DNA of 64,000 bases from Propionimicrobium lymphophilum DSM 4903 (GCF_000423485.1 NZ_AUIB01000005.1:87271-151270), one strand, 5' to 3'; shown: positions 17,104-26,110, counted from the stretch's first letter. Made by a program: numbers and translations. Notes: a model not told the origin generated them from the letters alone.

Positions 17104-19677
17104 CTAATCTTTCCTATCGAACTCCGAAATTTCTAGAACCAGCTCGCCCGCTTCGTCGCTGGCATCGAGATCGACCTCCGCAGACACCTGCCAGTCGTGA
17201 TTGCCCTCCGGGTCGTCGATGATCTGACGCACCTTCCAGACCCGATCCTCCGGATTCTCGACGATAAACAGCGACGGGCCACGCGCCTCGGCACCGGCGC
17301 CCATCTCCTCGTGCTCGTCCCAGTAGTCGCCCAAGGCGTCGTCCCAGTCGTCGATTGTCCACTCCGAATCCTCACCATCAAGATCTGCCAGCGCCTCGAC
17401 GTCGTCGTCCGCCATCAGCAACACCCGACGGAACATCGCGTTTCGCACTAGCCGCCTGAACGCGGTCTTGTTGCCAGTGAGCGGGCGCTCCGGCGCCTCG
17501 GCGGCCTTGCGCACCTCCTCGACAGTCCGGGTCGGGTCATTCATGGCCTCCCACTCATCCACCAGGCTGGAGTCGGTCATCTTGATGGTCTCGCCCAACC
17601 AGTCGATGATCTCCTCGAGTTCGGGGGTGCGGGACTCTGGCGGAACAGTCTGACGAAGAGCGCGCCAAGCATCCGATAGGTAGCGAAGCAGAAGTCCCTC
17701 GCTGCGGGTGATCTTGTAATGGGCGACGAACTCGCCGAACGTCATCGCGCGCTCAAACATGTCCCTGACGATCGACTTCGGCGAAAGCGGCGCAGCGCCC
17801 AGCCAAGGCTGCCTAGCCAGAATCGGCATGAGCGCCTCCTCCAGCTCCTCGGCCAGCGGCTGGGGCCAGGTGATCTCCTCGGCCTCCTTCTGCCTATCCA
17901 AATAATCCAGCCCATCGGCCTTCATTTCGGCGACCGCCTTGCCACGCTCGAAGGACTGCTGGGCGTAGAGAATCTGCATAGGGTCTTCGAGAGTAGCCTC
18001 CATCACGCTCACCACATCGAGAGCGTAGTCCGGGCTTTCGACGTCCAAGGCGTCAATGAAGTTGATAGCAAAACCGGCTAGCGGCTGATTGAGCGCGAAA
18101 TCGTCCTGCAAGTCCGGAGCCAGATCGTACTTCCTGCCGCCGGGAGTCGGCTCGTCACGCTGCACCACCACGCCGTCACGAATGAGCGAACGACCCAACT
18201 GGATTGCCCGCCGATACAAGCGGTGGCGATGCTGGATGCTCTCGGTGGAGTCGTTGACCAGGTTGACGACGGCCTCGGCCGTGTCTTGATCGCGCGACAG
18301 CAGATTGATGAGCATCGAGTACGTGATCTTCATCCGCGCGTGCAGCGTTTCCGGGGTGGAATTGATCAGTTTGTTGAAGGTGTCCTCGGTGTAGTTGATG
18401 AAGCCATCGGGCGCCTTCTTCTTGCGCACGGACTTCAGTTTCTTCGGGTTATCAGCAAACTTCGCCTCGATCTTCGCGTTCTCAATCTGATGCTCGGGGG
18501 CCTGCGCGACGACATAACCAATGGTGTCGAAGCCAGCCCGTCCCGCTCGGCCGGCAATCTGGTGAAATTCGCGGCTGCGAAGCACCCGATCGCGACGGCC
18601 GTCGAACTTGCTCAACTGCGTGAAAACCACAGTTCGGATAGGCACGTTCACGCCGACGCCGAGCGTGTCCGTGCCGCAGATCACCTTCAGCAGCCCGGCC
18701 TGGGCCAGGTTCTCCACGAGCCTGCGATACTTAGGCAGTAGACCCGCGTGGTGGACGCCGACCCCGCTCAAAATCATGGAACGAAGAGTCTTGCCGAAAC
18801 CGGGAGCGAAGCGGAAGTCCCGGATGGCATCGGCGATCTGCCGGCGCTGCTGCGTCGAAATTAGCTTTGTGGTGTGCAGCTTGCTGGCCGCCTCAGTGGC
18901 CATCTTTTGGCTGGGGTGAACCAGGTAAACCGGCGCCTGCCCGGTGGCGACGAGCTCCTCCAGCTTCTCCGGCAGCGGCGTCATGGACCACTCGTATTGC
19001 AGCGGAACCGGACGCTCGACGCCGCTAATCACCTCGACCGGATAATCCGTAACCTCCTCCAGCTTCTTAGCCAGATCCGTCACGTCCCCCAGCGTGGCGC
19101 TCATGATGACGAACTGCGCTGCTGGCAGCTCCGTCAGCGCCACCTGCCACGCCCAGCCCCTGTCTGGGTCTGCGATGAAGTGGAACTCGTCCATGATGAC
19201 GCAGTCGATGTCGGCGTCCTCGCCCTCGCGCAGCGCGATATTCGCCAGGATCTCGGCCGTGCAGCAGATGATCGGCGCATCGGGATTGACGGACGCGTCG
19301 CCCGTCACCATGCCAACCAGGTCCGCCCCGAAATCGTCGCACCAAGAGAAGAACTTCTCGCTCACCAGCGCCTTGATGGGTGCCGTGTAGTAGACGCGAC
19401 CGCGCTCCGCCAGCGTTGCGACCATCGCCGCGGTGGCGATCATCGACTTACCCGAACCCGTCGGCGTGGTGATGATGGTGTTGGCATCCATCAGCGTCGC
19501 CAGAAGCGCATCCGCCTGATGCTGATACATCGGCGTGCCCTTGCTCTCGGCATACTTACTGAACGCGTCGAATACCGCGTCAGTTTCAGGCTTGGGCCCC
19601 AAATCGTCGAGCAGCTTAGCCAATGGTGCCATGTTTTCCATGCCTTCCATCATTGCAGGGCGCACTGACAATTTCAC
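17104..19677 (-). CDS. Ski2-like DEAD/DEAH-box helicase with DUF3516
   Basis: This 857-residue superfamily 2 RNA helicase is of the actinobacterial type. The helicase core covers about residues 40-480: motif I TTPTGSGKS, motif II DEFHF, motif III SATLGD, and motif VI QIAGRAGRAGFD. The rest is the DUF3516 C-terminal domain, mostly helical, ending in an acidic stretch (DWDDALGDYWDEHEEMGAGAEA). The GTG at 19677 has GAGGAA eight bases upstream and is chosen as start, although ATGs at 19632-19650 would give MEGMENMAPL or shorter forms. The family probably acts in RNA processing or decay; the substrate is unknown. It stands alone. Confidence 0.9.
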   Translation of the reverse strand: MKLSVRPAMMEGMENMAPLAKLLDDLGPKPETDAVFDAFSKYAESKGTPMYQHQADALLATLMDANTIITTPTGSGKSMIATAAMVATLAERGRVYYTAPIKALVSEKFFSWCDDFGADLVGMVTGDASVNPDAPIICCTAEILANIALREGEDADIDCVIMDEFHFIADPDRGWAWQVALTELPAAQFVIMSATLGDVTDLAKKLEEVTDYPVEVISGVERPVPLQYEWSMTPLPEKLEELVATGQAPVYLVHPSQKMATEAASKLHTTKLISTQQRRQIADAIRDFRFAPGFGKTLRSMILSGVGVHHAGLLPKYRRLVENLAQAGLLKVICGTDTLGVGVNVPIRTVVFTQLSKFDGRRDRVLRSREFHQIAGRAGRAGFDTIGYVVAQAPEHQIENAKIEAKFADNPKKLKSVRKKKAPDGFINYTEDTFNKLINSTPETLHARMKITYSMLINLLSRDQDTAEAVVNLVNDSTESIQHRHRLYRRAIQLGRSLIRDGVVVQRDEPTPGGRKYDLAPDLQDDFALNQPLAGFAINFIDALDVESPDYALDVVSVMEATLEDPMQILYAQQSFERGKAVAEMKADGLDYLDRQKEAEEITWPQPLAEELEEALMPILARQPWLGAAPLSPKSIVRDMFERAMTFGEFVAHYKITRSEGLLLRYLSDAWRALRQTVPPESRTPELEEIIDWLGETIKMTDSSLVDEWEAMNDPTRTVEEVRKAAEAPERPLTGNKTAFRRLVRNAMFRRVLLMADDDVEALADLDGEDSEWTIDDWDDALGDYWDEHEEMGAGAEARGPSLFIVENPEDRVWKVRQIIDDPEGNHDWQVSAEVDLDASDEAGELVLEISEFDRKD

Positions 19678-19716
19678 CCGACGTATTCCTCACCGATCGT
19701 TCTGTTTCTGGTTCGG

Positions 19717-19833
19717 CTGCTTCTGGGCGGCTGCTGGTCTGGCTTAGTTTGTCGAGCGAGTCGCCGTGTCTACGTTAATCTCTTATCGCTTGCGCGATAT
19801 CGAGATTTCACTCTCGCCACGCCTCGATGCTCT
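19717..19833 (+). repeat. Repeat family 1, copy 1
   Basis: This copy begins with a 26-bp unit (19717-19742) also found four times in tandem at 63825-63928. It continues after 8 bases with a 21-base block (19751-19771) identical to 63937-63957. Next comes a hairpin with a 6-bp stem (19784-19789 with 19794-19799, loop TTGC), then CTCTCGCCACGCC (19811-19823), a block shared with the copy at 20101-20227. Confidence 0.75.
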
Positions 19834-19902
19834 CCAAACCAACCCAGCCCAGCATCCTCGCTGTTAAAAGTGGGCACCGAGTTGGGCGTCGTCGAGATTA
19901 GT

Positions 19903-20060
19903 GAGGAAGAAAATGTTCGTAGTCGAGCTTTTTGGTTCCCGTTAAATCTTGGCGAATCAACGTGGAGGAAATTGTTCGACGTCGAGCCTTATCGTTCCCG
20001 TTAAATCCTCAGAAATCATCGCGGAAGAAAAAGTCCGACGTCGAATCTTTTTCTCCTCGC
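19903..20060 (+). repeat. Repeat family 2, three tandem units
   Basis: Three imperfect units begin near 19903, 19965 and 20023. Each runs from a GAGGAAGAAA-like start, through a TTCGACGTCGAG-like palindromic centre, to a T-rich part; the first two then share GTTCCCGTTAAATC. The third unit folds as a terminator-like hairpin (GAAGAAAAAG pairing with CTTTTTCTC). A related pair of units occurs at 44647-44749. Confidence 0.7.
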
Positions 20061-20100
20061 TATCTCCAGATGAGCCAAGGTGGGCACCTATTTAGCTGAG

Positions 20101-20227
20101 GTTGTGGGAGTTCGGGTCTTTGAAGGAACATCAAGGCGTGGCGAGAGCGACGACATTCAAACGCGAAAGCGTTTGAATCAGGAGCGGAGACACGTAGCCA
20201 GTGACGCAAAGACCTGAATCCCACAAC
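20101..20227 (-). repeat. Repeat family 1, copy 2, with long terminal arms
   Basis: Read on the minus strand this copy has the family blocks CGTGTCT (20188-20194) and CTCTCGCCACGCC (20135-20147) flanking a perfect 10-bp hairpin (20155-20164 with 20169-20178, loop TTTC). Outside these lie 21-22 base terminal arms (20101-20122 and 20207-20227) that pair with one mismatch and one extra base. The whole 127 bases would fold into one long branched hairpin. Confidence 0.72.
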
Positions 20228-20289
20228 CGACCGGTACCCGTCCAAAGAAACCACAGACAAGAAGCAACCGGCGAAACCACTAGCCAAGC

Positions 20290-20328
20290 AAAAACAATGG
20301 GCACCAAGGTATAAACCCTCGGCACCCA
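20290..20328 (-). terminator. Terminator of the amino acid permease
   Basis: On the minus strand UGGGUGCC (20328-20321) pairs with GGUGCCCA (20305-20298) including G-U pairs. An inner AGG/CCU pair follows, and then a GTTTTTG tract. It lies 26 bases after the permease stop. Confidence 0.6.
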
Positions 20329-20353
20329 TCGCTTTATTTAGATTATGTGATTA

Positions 20354-21751
20354 TCAGTGGCCTTCGGGAAGTTCCTTCGGCTCGGGGAGATCACGGAAGT
20401 GTTTGAGCACAAAGTATGAACCGAACAGACAGATCAGGTACGGGATACCGGCAACCCAAGCCGCGTGGATCTGCCACCACAGCGCGATGAACACGCAGAC
20501 GCAGGCGGCGATTCCGAGGTAGTTGACGTATGGCGCACCCAAGACGCGGGCTGGCGCGGCCGGCTTGCCCAACTTCTTGCGCACGGAACGGAACCGCAGG
20601 TGCGTGAGAAGGACGATGGTCCACGTCACCAGGATGCCCAAGATCGCGGCACCCATCAGGTACTGGAAGGCGCTTTCGGCGGCAAAAATGGAGAGCAGGC
20701 TGGCGATGACCATGCCGATGGCGGCAATCATGACGGCCCCGCGCGGCGCGCCGTTGTGCGACGTCTTGGCAGCAGCCTTCGGTGCCATGCCGTCGATTGC
20801 CAGCGAGTGAATCATCCGGCTCGACGCGTACAGGCAACCGTTCGCTGCAGACAGCGCGGCAACGATCAACACGAAGTTCATGATGTGTCCGGCGGCAGAA
20901 ATTCCCGCGGCGTCGAGGGCCTTCACGAACGGCGAACTCTCTATAGTTCCATTGGCTGCGGCCGTCTCTGTCCAGGGCTGCATGGTGACGATGACACCAA
21001 CCGCCAGGATGTAGAAGATCAGTAGGCGCCAGATCATCGCGCGTGCTGCGCGCGGGATGTCGCGCTCGGGGTGCTCGGATTCCGCCGCTCCAGCGGACGA
21101 GTTCTCGATGCCGCCGAACGAGAACACAGCCATGCAGGCGGCCAGCAGAATGCCGCCAAAGCCGTAGGGGGCGAAACCGCGGTGGCTGGTAAGGTTGGAC
21201 AGCCCCGTCGGCGGGTTCGGGCTCGGCCAGCCGAAAAAGATCAGCGAGAGCCCGAGCAAAATGAATGCGCAGATGGCTACCACTTTGATCATCGAGAACC
21301 AGTATTCGCTGGTTCCGTAGAGACGCACCGTCGCCAAGTTTAGGCCGATGACGAACAGCGAACAGCACACCGTGCCGACGCCCAGATTCAGGCCGGGGAA
21401 CCAATGCTGCAGATATGTTGCACCGGCGACCACCTCCGCGCCGACCGCAATGAACGACTGAATGGCAAAATTCCAGCGTCCGACGTAGCCGCCCAGCCGG
21501 CCAAGATAAGCGCCCGCGACAGCACCGTGCCCGCCCGGAACCGGGTGCACCGAAACCATTTCGGCGAGCGCCCATACGATTACCAGGGCGAGCGAACCGG
21601 CGAGGATATAGCTGATGATCGTGGCGGGGCCGGCGAGCGCGATCGTCGCACCCGAGCCGAGAAACAGCCCGGTGCCGAGCGCGCCGGAAAGCCCGATCAT
21701 GGCTACCTGTCCGCTGGTTAGGCGGCGTACTAAACCTGTGCGTTCGCTCAT
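20354..21751 (-). CDS. APC-family amino acid permease
   Basis: This 465-residue cytoplasmic-membrane amino acid transporter has about 12 predicted helices. The N-terminal RRLTSGQVAMIGLSGALGTGLFLGSG is the conserved first-helix signature of the AAT/APC group, where the unwound helix 1 binds the substrate backbone. VHPVPGGHGAVAGAYLGRLGGYVGRWNF follows, as in the AnsP/GabP/CycA branch. The specificity cannot be told. The start at 21751 (MSERTGLVRR) has a strong AGGAGAAGG; a longer frame adds 17 unlikely residues. It is divergent from uvrA2, 98 bases away. Confidence 0.88.
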   Translation of the reverse strand: MSERTGLVRRLTSGQVAMIGLSGALGTGLFLGSGATIALAGPATIISYILAGSLALVIVWALAEMVSVHPVPGGHGAVAGAYLGRLGGYVGRWNFAIQSFIAVGAEVVAGATYLQHWFPGLNLGVGTVCCSLFVIGLNLATVRLYGTSEYWFSMIKVVAICAFILLGLSLIFFGWPSPNPPTGLSNLTSHRGFAPYGFGGILLAACMAVFSFGGIENSSAGAAESEHPERDIPRAARAMIWRLLIFYILAVGVIVTMQPWTETAAANGTIESSPFVKALDAAGISAAGHIMNFVLIVAALSAANGCLYASSRMIHSLAIDGMAPKAAAKTSHNGAPRGAVMIAAIGMVIASLLSIFAAESAFQYLMGAAILGILVTWTIVLLTHLRFRSVRKKLGKPAAPARVLGAPYVNYLGIAACVCVFIALWWQIHAAWVAGIPYLICLFGSYFVLKHFRDLPEPKELPEGH

Positions 21752-21836
21752 ACCTTCTCCTAATTGGCTAAGAGGCAGATTAATAGGCGTTGGGCCGCGC
21801 AAACATCAGGCGACATCTAGCGAGATAGCCAACGCC

Positions 21837-21842
21837 TAAACT
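21837..21842 (+). promoter_or_regulatory. -10 box TAAACT of the uvrA2-ogt operon (leaderless)
   Basis: TAAACT, then 7 bases, then the ATG at 21850. Confidence 0.42.
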
Positions 21843-21849
21843 TGGGGCC

Positions 21850-24321
21850 ATGGAGTCTTACCATCCGCAGCAGATCGAGGTCCGTGGGGCACGGGTAAAC
21901 AACCTGCGGGGACTCGACGTCGACGTCCCGCTCGACCGCCTGGTGGCGATCGCGGGTGTGTCCGGTTCTGGCAAGTCGTCGCTTGCTTTGGGCGTGCTTT
22001 ACGCGGAGGGTTCCAGAAGATATTTGGAGGCGCTCTCGACGTACACCCGCCGCCGGATGTCTCAAGCTCAGAAGGCGAAAGCCGAAGTCACACACATTCC
22101 GCCGGCTCTCGCGCTGCGTCAGAGGCCGGGAGTTCCGGGAGTGCGTTCGACGTTCGGCACGATGACCGAGCTGCTGAATGTCTTGCGCCTGATGTTTTCC
22201 AGGCTGGCTAGTCATCGCTGCCCTAACGGGCACTATTTGAAGCCGTCGATGAAGGTGGCCGCCGAAGTTGAGATGAAGTGTCCGGATTGCGGAAGCACCG
22301 TGACGCCGCCGGGCGCGGAATCGCTAGCGTTTAATTCCGCCGGCGCGTGCCCGAGGTGTTCGGGAACGGCGATCGTCCGCGAGGTGAACGACGACGCCAT
22401 CGTGCCCGACCAAAGCCTGAGCATCGACGAGGGCGCAGTCGTGCCATGGCGGATGTTCGGTTGGAGTGTGCAGCCGGATATCGTGCGCGAGTTCGGGGTG
22501 CGCACGGACGTCCCGTTCAGCGAGTTGACGCAGGAAGAACGCGAGATCGTTTTCGCTGGCCCCGAAGAAAAGAAGCACATCACGGTGACGAGCGTGAAAG
22601 GCGTCCACGAGCTCGACTTCACGTTTAGAAACGCCAGGCTGACCGTCACCAAGGAGCTCGATCGGGCAACCGACGAGAAGCGACTCAACAGGGTTTCGAG
22701 ATTTTTGACCGAGCGGGTCTGCCCATCATGCGCCGGCAGCAGGCTCAGCGCGGAGGCCCGGGCGCCGAAAATTGGCGAGAGGAATCTCGCCGATGCCACA
22801 GCCATGACGCTCGCCGACCTGATGGATTGGGTACCGACCGTCTCGGCAACGCTGCCAGACGAGATGCATCAAATGGCGGACGCGCTGGCGGCTACCTTCG
22901 TCTCGATGGGCAAACGGCTGATACAGCTCGGCCTGGGCTACCTGAGCCTAGATCGAGCCGCCACTACGCTTTCCACCGGCGAGCGCCAGCGCGCGCAGCT
23001 TGCCAGAGCAGTGCGCAACGAGACCACCGGCGTGCTTTACGTACTTGACGAGCCGTCGATCGGGATGCACCCGGCGAACATCGAGGGGCTGATCGGTGTG
23101 ATGCGCGACCTGCAGTCGGGCGGAAACTCGGTGGTTTTCGTCGACCACGACGTGCAGATTTTACGCGCCGCCGACCACCTGATCGAGCTCGGGCCGGGGG
23201 CGGGAAGCCTGGGCGGCAACATAGTTTCTCAAGGTAGCATCGAGCAGGTGACGACCAACGAAAATTCCCTACTTTCGCCGTTTTTAAACGGCGAAGCGGA
23301 GATCGTCACCAGGGCCCAGCGCACCGAATTCGACGAGTGGCTTCGGCTAGAAACGCAGCCCATCCACACCGTTCACGCCCTAGACGTGAGAATCCCCCTC
23401 GGGGCGATGACGGCGGTCACCGGGGTCAGCGGTTCGGGCAAGACGACACTCATTTTGGATTCACTGGTGCCCGCGATTAATGGCAACAAACCCAGCCACG
23501 TGAGCGGAATCGAGCCGGGTTCTATAAATAAGGTTCGCATCGTCGACGCCACCCCTATCGGCGTTAACGTTCGTTCCACCGTCGCCACATATTCGGGCGC
23601 GATGGACGAGCTGCGAAAGGCATACGCAAAGACCGACGAGGCTAAGCGCCGCAGGCTTAAGGCGGGTGCGTTCTCTTACAACACAGGCAAGCTGCGCTGC
23701 CCCGAATGCGACGGCACCGGACAGATCAGCCTCGACGTGCAGTTTTTGCCGGACGTCACTATTTCCTGCCCCTCTTGTAACGGCAGCAGGTTCGTTCCCG
23801 AGGCCAACGAGATAACGATTGAGACTGCCGACAGCCAGATTTCTCTTCCCCAAGCTCTCGAACTGAGCGTTTCTGAAGCGGCAGCAGCGTTCGCCGGTAC
23901 AAAGATGGAACGCAAACTGAAAAACCTTGTCGAGCTCGGGCTCGGTTACCTGAAACTCGGCGAGGACACGCCCGCGCTATCTGGCGGGGAGGCACAGCGA
24001 CTGAAGCTGGCCGGCGAAATCACTAAGCGTCAGGCCGGCACGCTGTTCGTCCTGGACGAGCCGTCCGTCGGCCTTCACCCGTTGGACGTGCGGGTGCTGG
24101 TCGGGGTGCTGCAGCGCCTGATCGAGAATGACGCGACGGTGGTGGTCATCGAGCACGATCTAGACCTGATTGCAAACTGCGACTACGTCATAGACATGGG
24201 CCCAGGCGGCGGCGCAAGGGGCGGCCGGGTCGTCGCAACCGGGACTCCGGACGAGGTGGCGCGGAACCCGGATTCGATAACCGGCAGATACCTTTCAAAG
24301 ACGATCGGGAGAAACCAGTGA
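21850..24321 (+). CDS. UvrA2-type excinuclease ABC subunit A paralogue
   Basis: This 823-residue double ABC ATPase of the UvrA family is shorter than the approximately 950 residues of repair UvrA. ABC-I has Walker A GVSGSGKSS near residue 37 and a variant signature LSTGERQR. ABC-II has GVSGSGKTT near 525 and LSGGEAQRLKLAGE. Two zinc modules are visible (CPNGH...CPDCG...CPRCSG and CPECDGTGQ...CPSCNGSRF). The short spacing after the first Walker A suggests that the UvrB-binding domain is missing, the mark of class II UvrA (UvrA2), associated with tolerance of DNA-binding drugs and damage. It overlaps ogt by GTGA, giving a DNA repair operon. Confidence 0.85.
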   Translation: MESYHPQQIEVRGARVNNLRGLDVDVPLDRLVAIAGVSGSGKSSLALGVLYAEGSRRYLEALSTYTRRRMSQAQKAKAEVTHIPPALALRQRPGVPGVRSTFGTMTELLNVLRLMFSRLASHRCPNGHYLKPSMKVAAEVEMKCPDCGSTVTPPGAESLAFNSAGACPRCSGTAIVREVNDDAIVPDQSLSIDEGAVVPWRMFGWSVQPDIVREFGVRTDVPFSELTQEEREIVFAGPEEKKHITVTSVKGVHELDFTFRNARLTVTKELDRATDEKRLNRVSRFLTERVCPSCAGSRLSAEARAPKIGERNLADATAMTLADLMDWVPTVSATLPDEMHQMADALAATFVSMGKRLIQLGLGYLSLDRAATTLSTGERQRAQLARAVRNETTGVLYVLDEPSIGMHPANIEGLIGVMRDLQSGGNSVVFVDHDVQILRAADHLIELGPGAGSLGGNIVSQGSIEQVTTNENSLLSPFLNGEAEIVTRAQRTEFDEWLRLETQPIHTVHALDVRIPLGAMTAVTGVSGSGKTTLILDSLVPAINGNKPSHVSGIEPGSINKVRIVDATPIGVNVRSTVATYSGAMDELRKAYAKTDEAKRRRLKAGAFSYNTGKLRCPECDGTGQISLDVQFLPDVTISCPSCNGSRFVPEANEITIETADSQISLPQALELSVSEAAAAFAGTKMERKLKNLVELGLGYLKLGEDTPALSGGEAQRLKLAGEITKRQAGTLFVLDEPSVGLHPLDVRVLVGVLQRLIENDATVVVIEHDLDLIANCDYVIDMGPGGGARGGRVVATGTPDEVARNPDSITGRYLSKTIGRNQ

Positions 24322-24884
24322 TATACGCCACCAGTTATTCTTCTTCGCTCGGCGAGCTCTTCTTGGCTAGCGACGGGCACTGTCTCACCGAGCTCGATTT
24401 CGCGGTCGGCACCCACACGAAGTCGCACGGCGCTACCGCCAAGAAAAGGGCTGAGGCACACTACGATGCCGTGGGCCTGCGGGATTTAGATATCTTTGCG
24501 CATACCGCAAACTGGCTCGACCAATACTTTCGCGGCGAACGTCCTCAGGACGCTCCTCCACTGGCACCTAAGGGCAGCGATTTTCAGCTAGCCGTGTGGA
24601 GATTGCTGCGGAAAATTCCGTACGGCGAAACCATCACGTACGGCCAGCTCGCGAAGGATTATTGCGCCGAAACAGGGCGCGCCACGATGTCCGCGCAGGC
24701 CGTCGGCGGGGCGGTCGGGCGCAACCCGATCAGCATCATCGTCCCCTGCCACCGAGTCGTCGGTTCGGATGGTTCGCTCACCGGGTACGCAAGCGGCGTC
24801 GAACACAAAGTGGGGCTACTGAGGCTTGAGGGCCTCGACGTCGACGAGCAAGAGCTTCGCCTGTCGAGACCCTCGGCTAGTTAA
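24318..24884 (+). CDS. ogt: Methylated-DNA-protein-cysteine S-methyltransferase
   Basis: This 188-residue suicide repair protein removes alkyl groups from O6-alkylguanine in DNA. The acceptor cysteine is Cys144 in IIVPCHRVVGSDGSLTGY; the helix-turn-helix part FQLAVWRLLRKIPYGETITYGQLA is intact. It starts with GTG inside the stop of uvrA2 (GTGA), so translation is coupled. The pairing of a UvrA2 and an alkyltransferase points to shared use against alkylating or bulky lesions. Its end overlaps the convergent MetE-like gene by 4 bases. Confidence 0.93.
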   Translation: MIYATSYSSSLGELFLASDGHCLTELDFAVGTHTKSHGATAKKRAEAHYDAVGLRDLDIFAHTANWLDQYFRGERPQDAPPLAPKGSDFQLAVWRLLRKIPYGETITYGQLAKDYCAETGRATMSAQAVGGAVGRNPISIIVPCHRVVGSDGSLTGYASGVEHKVGLLRLEGLDVDEQELRLSRPSAS

Positions 24885-26104
24885 AACAGCCTCTGGCTTG
24901 CCAGCTTCGCGCCGGCGGTAAGGGATTCGAGCTTCGCCCAGGCAATATCCGGGTGGATTCGCCCGCCGAAACCGCAGTCCGTGGACGCGATGACGTTTTC
25001 ACGCCCAACCAGACCGGCGAAGCGCTCGATGCGCTGGGCCACCAGCTCCGGGTGTTCGACGACGTTGGTGGAGTGTGAGACCACGCCAGGCACGATCAGC
25101 TTGCCTTCGGGCAGCTTGGTGTCTTCCCAAATCTCCCATTCGTGGGCGTGACGCACGTTGCCCGCCTCGAACGAGTAGCTGCCTGCGTTGATGGTAAGCA
25201 TCTGATCCACCAGGTACTTGAACTCGAGGTCTGTGGTGTGCGGGCCGTGCCAAGAACCCCAGCACAGGTGGAACCGAACCTTGTCCTCCGGCAGCCCTTC
25301 GAGCGCGTGGTTGAGCGCGTCGATGCGGATCTGGATGAACTTCTGGTAGTCGGCCACGCTGGGCTCGGGCACGATCTGGTCCCAAGACTCTGCGATGGAC
25401 GGGTCGTCGATCTGCACGACGAAGCCGGCATCGACGATGGCCTTGTACTCGTTCTTGAGCGACTCGGCGCAGGCCCAGACCACGTCCTCGTCGCTGTCGT
25501 AGAACTCGTTGGTCAGCCTTGCCGCGGACCCCGGAGAGAGCGCAGCGACGAAGCCCTCGTTGTTTGCGTTAAGCTCGTCGAGCGCGGTGCGCAGGCCATC
25601 GGTGTCGGCCTTGACGGCGTCGGCACCGGTGTAGGTGATTTCGCCGGTAATAGATGGCTGCTTGACGGGGTTGCGGGCGACAAGAACGCCGTTTACCGGG
25701 TTTTCGTAGGCGTCTTTGAAGCGGGCGCGATCGCGCCGATGCGCGAACGACGCCAGCCTGATCTGCCCGGGCTTCGACTCGATGAGAGGCTCCTCGGCGC
25801 CCCAACGGCTGTCTGAATCGCCCGCGGTCAGTCCGGAAAGCCTGCAGAAGGAGTAGTTCCACCAGCCGCCGTAGTCGACGCTTTGGGTCATGACGTGGCC
25901 ATATTCACCGTCGTTGACGATGTCGATGCCAAGATCGATCTGCCTCTTGACGACGTCGCGCACCTCGTCGTGCAACTGGGAGACGAAATCGTCCCAGGCA
26001 ATCTTGCCGTCCTGCTGACGCTTGTTCAGCTCAAGCAGGTGCTCGGAACGCGGCAGCGAACCGACGTGGGTGGTCTGAATATGGTCAGTGTTTTTCGAAG
26101 TCAT
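24881..26104 (-). CDS. MetE C-terminal-like cobalamin-independent methyltransferase
   Basis: This 407-residue protein corresponds to the catalytic barrel of cobalamin-independent methionine synthase, without the N-terminal half. The zinc site is complete: His279 and Cys281 in RFHLCWGSWHG, Glu313 in SYSFEAGNVRH, and Cys377 in ASTDCGFGGR. The N-terminal HVGSLPRS is the family start. Such short forms transfer methyl groups to homocysteine or related thiols, possibly from a donor other than methyltetrahydrofolate; the true partner is unknown. TAAGCT lies 6 bases before the ATG and no Shine-Dalgarno is seen. It is a single-gene unit, with no riboswitch in the 55-base gap upstream. Confidence 0.85.
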   Translation of the reverse strand: MTSKNTDHIQTTHVGSLPRSEHLLELNKRQQDGKIAWDDFVSQLHDEVRDVVKRQIDLGIDIVNDGEYGHVMTQSVDYGGWWNYSFCRLSGLTAGDSDSRWGAEEPLIESKPGQIRLASFAHRRDRARFKDAYENPVNGVLVARNPVKQPSITGEITYTGADAVKADTDGLRTALDELNANNEGFVAALSPGSAARLTNEFYDSDEDVVWACAESLKNEYKAIVDAGFVVQIDDPSIAESWDQIVPEPSVADYQKFIQIRIDALNHALEGLPEDKVRFHLCWGSWHGPHTTDLEFKYLVDQMLTINAGSYSFEAGNVRHAHEWEIWEDTKLPEGKLIVPGVVSHSTNVVEHPELVAQRIERFAGLVGRENVIASTDCGFGGRIHPDIAWAKLESLTAGAKLASQRLF

Positions 26105-26110
26105 GCTTAG

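Larger units (their letters stand above)
19678..20353. other. 676-bp gene-free stretch packed with repeats
   Basis: No credible gene is present in any frame. The stretch holds, in order: one element of repeat family 1 (19717-19833), three tandem units of repeat family 2 (about 19903-20060), an inverted element of family 1 with long terminal arms (20101-20227), and a terminator for the amino acid permease (20290-20328). The motif GGGCACC recurs near 19871, 20082 and 20300. It is the densest non-coding repeat region in the window. Confidence 0.8.
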
